12,665 nucleotides of DNA from CANGYM01 sp044235825 (GTDB taxonomy: Bacteria; Pseudomonadota; Alphaproteobacteria; JAJTHO01; CANGYM01). Within the stretch, counting starts at the first letter, position 1, and the number at the start of each line of letters is the position of its first letter. Under the pieces are notes generated by a model. That model was not told where the DNA came from. It saw only the letters and a program-made list of their open reading frames with translations, and made no database searches. The translations under genes and the position numbers were made by a program. Below are positions 1 through 7,054 of this stretch, in pieces. The stretch covers positions 1 through 12,665 of the forward strand of contig JBIIHL010000036.1 in assembly GCA_044235825.1 (NCBI GenBank). The letters are read 5' to 3'.

Positions 1-117
1 ATCAATGGCTTGGTCGTTCATATCTTGGACAAAACCATCGGAAAATTCACCGAAGGCATCCAATTCTTCCAACGAAAAACCTACAAAGCCATCCAAATCC
101 TAACAAAGGTTTATTGA
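1..117 (+). CDS. 3' end of a probable insertion-sequence transposase (partial)
   Basis: An open frame enters from the left edge (frame 1) and stops at TGA 115-117, giving the last 38 residues, which end in ILTKVY. The product is basic and aromatic-rich. It is read as mobile because the same coding end recurs, inverted, at the other edge of the window, and the shared DNA continues only 9 bases past the stop codon, as in insertion sequences whose transposase gene ends inside the terminal repeat. I do not recognise the transposase family, and no catalytic DDE residue lies in this fragment. It could instead be the end of another duplicated gene. It reads towards rpmB, so read-through from it would enter rpmB in sense. 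Confidence 0.5.
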   Translation: MNGLVVHILDKTIGKFTEGIQFFQRKTYKAIQILTKVY

Positions 118-126
118 ATGACCCTG
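29..126 (+). mobile_element. Left copy of a 98-bp inverted repeat, probable IS end
   Basis: Bases 29-126 are the exact reverse complement of 12568-12665, checked base by base. After CCCTG at 122-126 the two copies differ (GGGC here, GAGC in the other copy) and then diverge. The element therefore probably ends at about 126, with an outer end reading CAGGGTCATTCAATAAACC inwards. Only 17 bases separate this end from the -35 box of the rpmB promoter. The other end of the element and its target duplication lie outside the window. Confidence 0.65.
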
Positions 127-143
127 GGCGCATGATTTTTCAT

Positions 144-172
144 TTGAATTGTGGAAAAAAATCCCCTATAAA
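144..172 (+). promoter_or_regulatory. Sigma-70-type promoter for rpmB
   Basis: TTGAAT at 144-149 and TATAAA at 167-172 are separated by exactly 17 bases, which is close to the sigma-70 consensus in both sequence and spacing. Transcription would start near 179, about 30 bases before the rpmB start codon. The promoter lies wholly outside the IS-like repeat ending at 126, so the insertion did not remove it. Confidence 0.7.
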
Positions 173-209
173 CGGTCCTCTTTGGAATTTTTTTTAAGGG
201 TGTCCTATC

Positions 210-500
210 ATGTCACGGGTTTGCGAATTAACCGGAAAACGGTCTTTGGTGGGTAACAATGTCAGTCACGCCAACAACAAAACCAAGCGTGTGTTTCAGC
301 CCAACTTGGTGATCAAGGTCCTGCGGATTGAGGGGCTAAAGCGTTCCCTGTCCGTGCGTTTATCCACCCATGCCCTGCGGACGTTGGATAAAGTGGGCGG
401 CCTTGATGCCTATTTGAAAAAAGCCAGCCCGTCTGTTTTGTCGGATCGTTTTAAAACCCTTCGCGCCGAATTGTTAAAAGCCGAATCCCCCCAAAGCTAA
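210..500 (+). CDS. rpmB: 50S ribosomal protein L28
   Basis: Structural protein of the large ribosomal subunit. The 96-residue product starts MSRVCELTGK and continues through the family's conserved N-terminal block (GKRSLVGNNVSHANNKTKR) and the Q-P-N-L segment that follows it. The C-terminal section (LDKVGGLDAYL) is typical of the longer alphaproteobacterial form; the E. coli protein is 78 residues. The ATG at 210 follows AAGGG at 196-200 with nine bases between. The promoter at 144-172 drives it. The ABC exporter gene begins within 60 bases downstream on the same strand, so the two are probably co-transcribed. The first CxxC of zinc-binding L28 proteins is absent, as in other C-minus forms. 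Confidence 0.96.
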   Translation: MSRVCELTGKRSLVGNNVSHANNKTKRVFQPNLVIKVLRIEGLKRSLSVRLSTHALRTLDKVGGLDAYLKKASPSVLSDRFKTLRAELLKAESPQS

Positions 501-503
501 CTT

Positions 504-2309
504 TTGAAGGCTTTTCCTCAAAAGGCTGTTTTCCCGCCAACAAAAGGCCCTGTTGTGAGCCAAGCCAAAGCCAAGCTCTCCTCTTTTTTTTCTCAGGTTT
601 GGCCGTATCTCCATCCCCATCGGGGCCGGTTTCTTTTGGCCACGGTGGCCGTCATTGTCACATCTGCCATTGTGCTGTTGTTGGGTCAGGGGCTGCGTCA
701 TTTTGTGGATAAGGGGCTTCATGCTGCCGCAGGTGTCTCTATGCTGCCGGCCAGTTTGGGCCTGATGGCCTTGGTGATTGCCTTGGCGGGAGCCAGTTTT
801 CTTCGGGCTTACGGCGTTTCTTGGTTGGGGGAGGCTTTTGTTTTGGGCCTGCGGGCGGATGTGGTGAAAAATCTTTTGCGTCAATCCCCCCCGTTTTTTG
901 AAAACCTTTCGGTGGGACAGACATTATCCCGCCTGAGCAATGATTTGACGTTGCTGCAAACGGTGGTTAGCACCGTCATCCCCATCGCGGTGCGTAACGG
1001 CATTATGGTGGTGGGGGGATTTGTTTTTTTGTTTGTCACCAGTGTGCAGTTGGCCCTGATTATTGTGTTGATGGTGCCCCTGATTTTTGGGGTTTTGGCC
1101 GTTTTTGGCCCCCGTATTCGGGATCAAAGCCGCACGGTGCAGCAATGCCATGCGGATTGTACGGATTTTGTTGAGGAATCTTTACACGGTCTAAAAACCC
1201 TTCAGGCCTATACCCAAGAAGTCGCCCTTTATGATCGTTATCAAGGGTTGATCCAAACCCTATTCGCCCAGGCGGTGAAGCGCAACGCGCGGCGCAGTGT
1301 CATGACATCCCTGATTATTCTGATTGTTCTGGTGTCTGTGGTGGGCGTTTTGTGGATTGGGGCTATGCAGGTGCAGAGGGGCAGCCTGAGCACGGGGGAT
1401 TTGTCAGCGTTTTTGTTTTATGCGCTGGTGCTGGCCGGATCCCTGAATGCGTTTAGCGACATTGGGGGCGAGCTGCAAAAGGCCGCCGCCGCCGCCGAAC
1501 GGTTGTTTTATTTGCGCGATGCCCCGCCGGCGCTTGTGGATCGCTCTTCGCCAACACCTTTGCCCCATCCGGCGGCACCGGTTGTGTTTTCCGATATTGT
1601 TTTGGCCTATCCCAAATTCCCAGATCGTCCCATTTTGCAGGGGATTTCCCTGACCTTAAATGCGGGGGAACATGTCGCGCTGGTGGGCCTATCGGGGTCG
1701 GGCAAAACATCCTTGTTTGATTTGTTGCTGCGCTTTTATGCCCCCCAATCGGGCCGCATAACGGTGGCTGGGGTGCCCATCGAAGATCTGGCGGTTCATG
1801 ATTTGCGCCGCGCGGTTGCCTATGTCCCGCAGGATTCCTTTCTGATGTCCGCCAGTTTGCAGGATAATATGACGTTGTGGCAATCTTGCCCCCAAGAAAC
1901 ACTGAAAAAAACGGCGGATCATGTCCAGTTAACGCCGTTTTTGGATTCCCATAAAGAAGGCTTTGCTATGCCCGTGGGCCCTCGGGGGCTGCATCTTTCA
2001 GGGGGGCAAAGGCAAAAAATCAATTTGTCCCGTGCCATTTTAAAGGATGCCGATATTGTCCTGCTTGACGAGCCCACATCGTCCCTAGACGGTTTATCCG
2101 AAGCCCATTTTCTGAGTATCCTGAGCACTGACTGGAAAGATAAAACAGTTTTGATCGCCGCCCACCGTTTGGCCACCGTTCAAACCATGGACCGTATTCT
2201 GGTCATCGACCAAGGACGCATTGTCGATGATGGCCGTCATACCGATTTGTATGAACGGTGTTCTTTGTACCGCGATCTGGTGGATACGCAGATGATTCAG
2301 GGGGTGTGA
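504..2309 (+). CDS. MsbA-type ABC exporter, fused permease and ATPase
   Basis: Half-transporter with an N-terminal membrane domain (about residues 40-320, hydrophobic segments near 43-61, 81-100, 165-200 and 268-305) and a C-terminal nucleotide-binding domain. Walker A is GLSGSGKT at residues 395-402, the signature LSGGQ at 498-502, Walker B IVLLDEPT at 518-525 and the switch histidine H554, so the ATPase looks intact. It would act as a homodimer in the inner membrane. The closest general type is lipid A/multidrug exporters, but the substrate cannot be read from sequence. The start is uncertain: TTG 504 has no clear ribosome site, whereas in-frame GTG 555 follows AAAAGG (542-547) at 7 bases and would give 584 residues. 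It follows rpmB directly. Its last 107 bases overlap the opposite-strand glycosyltransferase gene. Confidence 0.9.
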   Translation: MKAFPQKAVFPPTKGPVVSQAKAKLSSFFSQVWPYLHPHRGRFLLATVAVIVTSAIVLLLGQGLRHFVDKGLHAAAGVSMLPASLGLMALVIALAGASFLRAYGVSWLGEAFVLGLRADVVKNLLRQSPPFFENLSVGQTLSRLSNDLTLLQTVVSTVIPIAVRNGIMVVGGFVFLFVTSVQLALIIVLMVPLIFGVLAVFGPRIRDQSRTVQQCHADCTDFVEESLHGLKTLQAYTQEVALYDRYQGLIQTLFAQAVKRNARRSVMTSLIILIVLVSVVGVLWIGAMQVQRGSLSTGDLSAFLFYALVLAGSLNAFSDIGGELQKAAAAAERLFYLRDAPPALVDRSSPTPLPHPAAPVVFSDIVLAYPKFPDRPILQGISLTLNAGEHVALVGLSGSGKTSLFDLLLRFYAPQSGRITVAGVPIEDLAVHDLRRAVAYVPQDSFLMSASLQDNMTLWQSCPQETLKKTADHVQLTPFLDSHKEGFAMPVGPRGLHLSGGQRQKINLSRAILKDADIVLLDEPTSSLDGLSEAHFLSILSTDWKDKTVLIAAHRLATVQTMDRILVIDQGRIVDDGRHTDLYERCSLYRDLVDTQMIQGV

Positions 2310-3465
2310 TTTTATTTCTTTTTCCCATAAGATCAAACAGTCCAAATAAAAAACCAACAAACACAAGTTCAAGCCCAAGAATCATTCCAAAAATAGATAG
2401 ACTGAACAGTCTTAGTGTTTGAGATGTTTCTAAAGAACCGAACCCTGCATCTTCCCACAAATTAAATGTATAAATCAATCCAGAAGCCCCTAAAATTATA
2501 AATAGAGCCCCCCAAAGAACCCCCGATTCCACAGGATTGATCCATAGTTTTTGACGAGAGGGGGGGATTAAATGGTTTTGTTCAGCGTAATAAGAAGCAA
2601 GATGCCCAAAAAGCAAAATCTGAAGACCCAAAAATAAAATCATTTGAAACACCATCAGGGTATGAATATCCAAAGTGATGCCTTGGATAGAGAGGGGTGT
2701 GATGGTCAGAATCAATGTCATGATCCCCCCTACTAGGGACAAAGCAAGCCCAGGCATTTGGTATAACCATCGGGGGCAGAGCAGAAGCATGAATTTTAGA
2801 TGACGCCAACCATCACGCCATGTTCTAAGGTGGGGTGGCCGAGAGCGTCCATCGGGATGTAAAGTGACCGGAACTTCACAAGATTTTAGATCAAGCATGG
2901 CTGCCCGTGCAACCATTTCACTGGCAAATTCCATACCTTCGGATTGTAGTGCCATACCCTCGAAGGCTTTTTTTGTAAACCCTCTCATGCCACAATTTAC
3001 ATCTTTGAATTTATGATTAAAAAATAATTGCCCTAAAAAAGTAAGGACGGGAGTCCCCAGATAGCGGTGCAAAAAAGGCATGGCTTTTGGTTTGATTTCC
3101 CCACCACCGGCAGGAAAGCGACACCCCATAACAAAATCATGTCCCTTTCTGAGGGCCTCAATAAAACGAGGAATTTCACGAAAATCGTAACTGTCATCGG
3201 CATCCCCCATAATAATATAGGGAGAAGATGCGGCAGCAACACCGCCTTGCAGGGCGGCCCCGTACCCTCGACGTGCCACAGGAATAACCCGTGCCCCTAG
3301 ATCCATGGCGATTTTTTGGGATCCATCTGTGGATCCATTATCCGCCACTACAATTTCACCTTTGATATTGTAGGAACGAAAGGTTTCTAGAATTTTTTCG
3401 ATACACGTTGCTAATGTTTCGGCCTCGTTTAAGCAAGGCATGACCACGGTGACTTCTGGGTTCAC
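2203..3465 (-). CDS. Membrane-anchored family-2 glycosyltransferase (DPM1-like)
   Basis: The N-terminal GT-A domain (about residues 5-230) starts with VTVVMPCLNE, has the nucleotide-binding VVADNGSTDGS and the metal-binding GDADDSYD loop, and carries the DPM1-like stretch VNCGMRGF. Four hydrophobic segments follow (about 240-260, 270-292, 315-335, 355-380). Such enzymes usually transfer a sugar from a nucleotide donor to a polyprenyl phosphate at the inner membrane; donor and acceptor here are unknown. I chose GTG 3465 as start (420 residues): it overlaps the galE stop as GTGA and lies 8 bases after GGGAG (3478-3474). ATG 3480 would add five residues but has no visible ribosome site. The last 35 residues, after the final membrane helix, are hydrophilic and are encoded opposite the end of the ABC exporter gene. 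Last gene of a four-gene unit. Confidence 0.9.
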   Translation of the reverse strand: MNPEVTVVMPCLNEAETLATCIEKILETFRSYNIKGEIVVADNGSTDGSQKIAMDLGARVIPVARRGYGAALQGGVAAASSPYIIMGDADDSYDFREIPRFIEALRKGHDFVMGCRFPAGGGEIKPKAMPFLHRYLGTPVLTFLGQLFFNHKFKDVNCGMRGFTKKAFEGMALQSEGMEFASEMVARAAMLDLKSCEVPVTLHPDGRSRPPHLRTWRDGWRHLKFMLLLCPRWLYQMPGLALSLVGGIMTLILTITPLSIQGITLDIHTLMVFQMILFLGLQILLFGHLASYYAEQNHLIPPSRQKLWINPVESGVLWGALFIILGASGLIYTFNLWEDAGFGSLETSQTLRLFSLSIFGMILGLELVFVGFLFGLFDLMGKRNKITPPESSAYPPDRGTKNTVHTNRYDGHHRQCVLGR

Positions 3466-4445
3466 AATCTTTTCTCCCATGATAAAGCATGCTGACAGAT
3501 GGTGTGAATATCGTCATAGCGGGGTTTCCAGTTTAACAGATGCCTTAGGCGTGTTGCATCGGCTACCAAACAATCGGGATCCCCACGGCGTCTCGGGGCG
3601 TCTTGAACAATAAAATGCTGTAAAGATTGCATAACCTCAATAATTTCTCGTACGGAAAAGCCATGGTTATACCCGACATTCAGAGTTTGGGAGCTCCCTC
3701 CTGCCATCAGGTATGCCAAAAGCTGAACATGGGCTTCGGCTAAGTCAGATACGTGAACATAATCCCGAATACAAGTTCCATCCGGTGTCTGATAGTCTGT
3801 GCCGTAAATGGATAGGGATTTTCGTTTTCCACACGCCGCCTCTGCGGCCATCTTGATTAAGTGGGTGCTGATGTTGCCTCTTTGTCCAAGGCGCATTTCA
3901 GGGTCAGCGCCAGCCACATTGAAATAACGCAAACATCCATAGCGGAATGTTGGGTCTGCTAAGGCAAGGTCCCCCAAAGCCCATTCTAAAACCAATTTTG
4001 ATCGCCCATATGGACTGATGGGCTGTGTTGGGTCCGCTTCAGATATGGGGATGGTGGCAGTGTGTCCATAAACGGCGGCGGTGGAGCTGAAAAGAAAGCA
4101 TCGAATGCCGGCTTGATAGGCCGTTCTTAAAAACGACAGGCTTTGTTCCGTATTATTTTGATAATATAGTAGTGGATTTTCAAACGATTCGGAAACAATA
4201 ATCGATCCTGCGCAGTGAATCACGCTTTCAGGGGTATGTTTTTTGATCAGGCTAGAAACAGCGGCAAAATCTCCGATGGCGGCTTGATAAAAAGGAACAT
4301 TGGGCAATAGAGCCTTAGGGCTGCCAGAAGATAAATCATCTAAAACAATAGGATGGTATCCTGCCTCTAAAAGAGCCAGCACAATATGGGATCCGATATA
4401 TCCCGCCCCTCCTGTGACGAAAACGGTTGTTGGCATTTTGGACAT
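3462..4445 (-). CDS. galE: UDP-glucose 4-epimerase
   Basis: Interconverts UDP-glucose and UDP-galactose in the cytoplasm with bound NAD, supplying galactose units for surface polysaccharides. The 327-residue product is full length for the family. The Rossmann motif TGGAGYIGSH lies at residues 11-20, the Ser/Thr region SSTAAVYG at 120-127, the catalytic pair Y146/K150 in SPYGRSK, the substrate-side RYFNVAGAD at 173-181, and GTCIRDYVHVSDLAEAH near the end of the core. ATG 4445 has a strong ribosome site (GGGGGAG, 8 bases upstream). It starts 5 bases after the stop of the upstream membrane-protein gene, and its TGA overlaps the GTG start of the glycosyltransferase, so translation is probably coupled. 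Its place before a sugar transferase suggests it feeds that enzyme (inference). Confidence 0.96.
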   Translation of the reverse strand: MSKMPTTVFVTGGAGYIGSHIVLALLEAGYHPIVLDDLSSGSPKALLPNVPFYQAAIGDFAAVSSLIKKHTPESVIHCAGSIIVSESFENPLLYYQNNTEQSLSFLRTAYQAGIRCFLFSSTAAVYGHTATIPISEADPTQPISPYGRSKLVLEWALGDLALADPTFRYGCLRYFNVAGADPEMRLGQRGNISTHLIKMAAEAACGKRKSLSIYGTDYQTPDGTCIRDYVHVSDLAEAHVQLLAYLMAGGSSQTLNVGYNHGFSVREIIEVMQSLQHFIVQDAPRRRGDPDCLVADATRLRHLLNWKPRYDDIHTICQHALSWEKRL

Positions 4446-4450
4446 TCAGA

Positions 4451-4921
4451 CTACTCCCCCACCACATCCGGTCCCCATTGCTGCACCAGCTGATTTTGGG
4501 TTCGTTTGAGGTCCTGAATTTTTCCCTGAAAATTCCAGCGCAATGTTTTGATGACAAGTTTGGGGGTTATGTTATGGATGCCATAACCAACAACGGCCCC
4601 CATGTAAATCATCATCCAATACCATGGATTTTGTAAATAAGGCATGGCTTGCGTTAAATGCTGTCCTATGGGCAACAGATCTTTGATGACCAGAAAAATA
4701 CAGGTGGTGTTGGTTAAACCAACGGTGTAGCCCAAGGATTTTTTTGGGCTTCTATCTCGGTACCAAGCGGCAAAGGTAGGCAAAGCCCCAAAAAGGGTCA
4801 TGATAAAAGCCCCAAAAGAAAAAAACCCAATAACCAAAACAATAAGCAAAAATAAACCTTTGACGATAAGGTTTCGTTTTTTATAGTTAGGATCTTTGCG
4901 GGGCGTTTTGGTTTTTGACAT
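4451..4921 (-). CDS. Small multi-pass inner-membrane protein, unknown function
   Basis: I do not recognise a named family. From ATG 4921 the product is 156 residues: a basic N-terminus (MSKTKTPRKDPNYKKRN), a long hydrophobic stretch at about 18-54 that could be one or two helices, and hydrophobic segments at about 64-82 and 100-118. The C-terminal tail (about 121-150) is polar and helical-looking and would face the cytoplasm if the positive N-terminus does. An upstream in-frame start at 5011 would add 30 residues but would lie inside the preceding gene, so the shorter form is preferred; no strong ribosome site is visible for either. It begins 17 bases after the kinase-like gene stops and ends 5 bases before galE. 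That spacing argues for a shared job with the kinase-like protein or the sugar enzymes. Confidence 0.75.
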   Translation of the reverse strand: MSKTKTPRKDPNYKKRNLIVKGLFLLIVLVIGFFSFGAFIMTLFGALPTFAAWYRDRSPKKSLGYTVGLTNTTCIFLVIKDLLPIGQHLTQAMPYLQNPWYWMMIYMGAVVGYGIHNITPKLVIKTLRWNFQGKIQDLKRTQNQLVQQWGPDVVGE

Positions 4922-4938
4922 AAGGCATTCAATCCAGC

Positions 4939-6960
4939 TTAAACAAAAAGATAAAGAGCTGCCATAAAAAGACTGCCCATAGCCGCCAACAAAATGGAGA
5001 AATTGTTGCAAATATCTTGGGATACGCTTCGGATATTGTCCAGTTTAAATTGCCATTCTTTGATTTTATGAACCGTGTAAATATGATGCTTTTTGGCCTC
5101 CATAAATTCATCCATATCCACTTTTTTTTCAGCCGCATTATCAACCCAACCCAAAAGACGATCAATGGGACAGGGACTACGTTGGGATTCCAGCAATTTT
5201 TGGATCATGTCACGCCGTTTTTTTGATCGGTAAATGCCAATGCTTTGTAAACTAAGGCCATGCACCCAATAATAGAGGTCTTTCAAAGATCCTGAGGCGG
5301 TGTTTTTTTCAATCAAGGAAAGAAAACGAAGAGATCCAATGATTTTTTGCTCTTTGGGGGCCCGTTCATCAGGAAAGGCGCTTAGAAAATCATCCTTAAT
5401 AAAATCATAATGTGTGGCTGCATAAGCCACAAGGTGACGATCTATGGGCAGTTTAGGAGAAAGGTGCCCAGGATTGTGGGCGGCATAATAATTCAGCGCA
5501 TCGAGGATATTCGTAGGGCTGTATCCGGCCACTGGGTTGATCAGGGGGCTCAGGCATGGGATATGGGGATTAAGTTCATAAAGGCAGCGCTCGATCCCAA
5601 AGCCCATGCCGCGCTTTGATAAAAAATTGGCGGATTCCTGATAGAGCTTGTTAAAGCGAAGAACTTGGGGGGATTTTTGTTCCTTTAAAGAAAGCCAGAA
5701 CAAAGGGGCTTTGCTGCTGAGCAAAGCCGCTGTATCGGAACGTTTTTGCGTGTCATAGAAGTAAGCGGCCAAATGATCCCCAATGCCGTCCAGTGCGAAA
5801 ACACGACCTTTAAAATAAAGAGGACGCTCAGGATCCAAAGCCATAAGGCTGTAAGACACAATAGCATCCTGCCGTATACTCGCTTCGGTGCGAGAGGCGG
5901 AAACTTTAGCTTCTTCAATGCCAATGCTGTTTTCATTTTTGCCGGCATTGCGACGCATCCAAACGCGGAAATCCTCAGAAAAAAGAACATCTTGGGCATA
6001 GGTCCAGTCTGTTCCTATTTGATGAATCAGCAAGGGCGGGTTGTTGTAGTCTTGATCTTGGTACAGGAAAGGTTTGCTTGCGATTTTTTGGGGGGGGCGA
6101 TAATGGGCATGGATTTTGTTAAAGTCAGCCCAACCCTCCAAATCATCAAGGGTCCAGCGTTGGCTCAGATCATCGCAAATGAGCCCTTTAAGAAGCTCCG
6201 TAATTCTTTCCGAAAATACTTGTTTTTCAAGGAAAAAAGACTGGCTTCCATCACTAAGGCGTCGTTTATTTGATTCAGAAGACGCAAGAGAGTGTAAAAA
6301 TTTTGGATCTTTAAACAAAGAAAGAATGGTGATACCAAGCGCATACAAATCATAGCTTGGGTGCCCTGCGCCACGGGCTGTGGGTTCAGCAAAACATGTT
6401 TGCAGAGGTTCATAGCAAGCCGGTTGTAAAAAACCAGGGGGGGTCAGAAAGCCAGGTCCGAGGAGAAGGTCTTGAAACGAAAAATCATCAAAGGTGATTC
6501 GGTCTGGATGAATGGCCCGATGGGTTAAATTGAGTTGATCAAAATCTTTGAGGATTTTGATCATTGGTTTAATAAGCCATTCAGCCACATTTTTGTGAAT
6601 TTGGAAAAAATTTCGGGCCTCTTGCGAGGTTAAAGAAATGGCGCCAGGTTTTTGGGTTATGATCAGGGTGTGATGATAGGGAATGTCGTTCATGCGGATG
6701 GGGTAGGCGGCATATCCCTGAAGAAGATGAGGGGTTTCAATTTTTCTCTGTGTTTCCATCAAAGACAGTCGAGGCATAAGGTGCGGTGCCATCACATAAG
6801 CCATTTCCCCTTTTTTGGGCATAGCATAAGCGGTGATATGGGGATCAAAGGAGAAAGAGGGTAAGGGGTTGGTAAAGTCCACCGTATCCCCTTGACCAAA
6901 AGTCACAGCTTCGGTCAGGGAAATTTTTTTAATGGCATGCAGGTGGTCAGTATCCCTCAT
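4939..6960 (-). CDS. Degenerate protein-kinase-like protein with C-terminal membrane anchor
   Basis: The 673-residue product has a recognisable kinase-like C-lobe. LTHRAIHPDRITF (residues 145-157) sits where kinases have HRDLKPxN, so the catalytic Asp is Ala (149), the Lys is His (151) and the Asn is Arg (154). The DFG position reads LGP (about 167-169). Retained features are YDLYALGITIL (203-213), matching helix F with its conserved Asp 204, and the late Arg of QRWT (268). I see no clear glycine-rich loop. This predicts a pseudokinase, or a binding scaffold, rather than an active kinase. Residues of about 290-640 resemble nothing I know. The last 20-25 residues (SILLAAMGSLFMAALYLFV) form one hydrophobic segment, so the bulk should be cytoplasmic and tail-anchored. 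First gene of the unit with the small membrane protein, galE and the glycosyltransferase. The ribosome site is weak (AAAG close to the ATG). Confidence 0.8.
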   Translation of the reverse strand: MRDTDHLHAIKKISLTEAVTFGQGDTVDFTNPLPSFSFDPHITAYAMPKKGEMAYVMAPHLMPRLSLMETQRKIETPHLLQGYAAYPIRMNDIPYHHTLIITQKPGAISLTSQEARNFFQIHKNVAEWLIKPMIKILKDFDQLNLTHRAIHPDRITFDDFSFQDLLLGPGFLTPPGFLQPACYEPLQTCFAEPTARGAGHPSYDLYALGITILSLFKDPKFLHSLASSESNKRRLSDGSQSFFLEKQVFSERITELLKGLICDDLSQRWTLDDLEGWADFNKIHAHYRPPQKIASKPFLYQDQDYNNPPLLIHQIGTDWTYAQDVLFSEDFRVWMRRNAGKNENSIGIEEAKVSASRTEASIRQDAIVSYSLMALDPERPLYFKGRVFALDGIGDHLAAYFYDTQKRSDTAALLSSKAPLFWLSLKEQKSPQVLRFNKLYQESANFLSKRGMGFGIERCLYELNPHIPCLSPLINPVAGYSPTNILDALNYYAAHNPGHLSPKLPIDRHLVAYAATHYDFIKDDFLSAFPDERAPKEQKIIGSLRFLSLIEKNTASGSLKDLYYWVHGLSLQSIGIYRSKKRRDMIQKLLESQRSPCPIDRLLGWVDNAAEKKVDMDEFMEAKKHHIYTVHKIKEWQFKLDNIRSVSQDICNNFSILLAAMGSLFMAALYLFV

Positions 6961-6986
6961 GCTTTAGCTATGGCACAAGGATGGTT

Positions 6987-7022
6987 AAAAAAAAATTGAT
7001 AGCCACCCTCCCTAAAGGGGAG
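6987..7022 (-). terminator. Possible weak terminator after gcvPB
   Basis: On the minus strand, CTCCC (7022-7018) pairs with GGGAG (7012-7008) around a five-base loop, and a run of nine T follows at 6995-6987. The T run starts 12 bases after the stem, too far for a textbook intrinsic terminator. Position fits, between the gcvPB stop (7055) and the next minus-strand start (6960). If it fails, the kinase-like operon would be read from the hisI promoter. I see no convincing separate promoter in 6961-7054. Confidence 0.35.
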
Positions 7023-7054
7023 TGTTGAGATTGCGTTTATCTATGGGTTGGTTT

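Noticed and set aside
6084..6097. C8-A6 tract (coding strand) in the pseudokinase gene, plus a C7 tract at 6437-6443, as phase-variation switches.
   Set aside because: Runs of seven or eight G/C also occur in gcvPB (8403-8409, 8448-8454) and comM (11972-11979), where switching makes no sense. They look like a general feature of this genome.
5746..6273. A 175-codon plus-strand open frame opposite the kinase-like gene.
   Set aside because: It lies entirely antisense to a better-supported gene, has no recognisable domain and no good ribosome site. Similar antisense frames at 1453-1902, 7736-8107 and 11749-12189 were dropped for the same reason.
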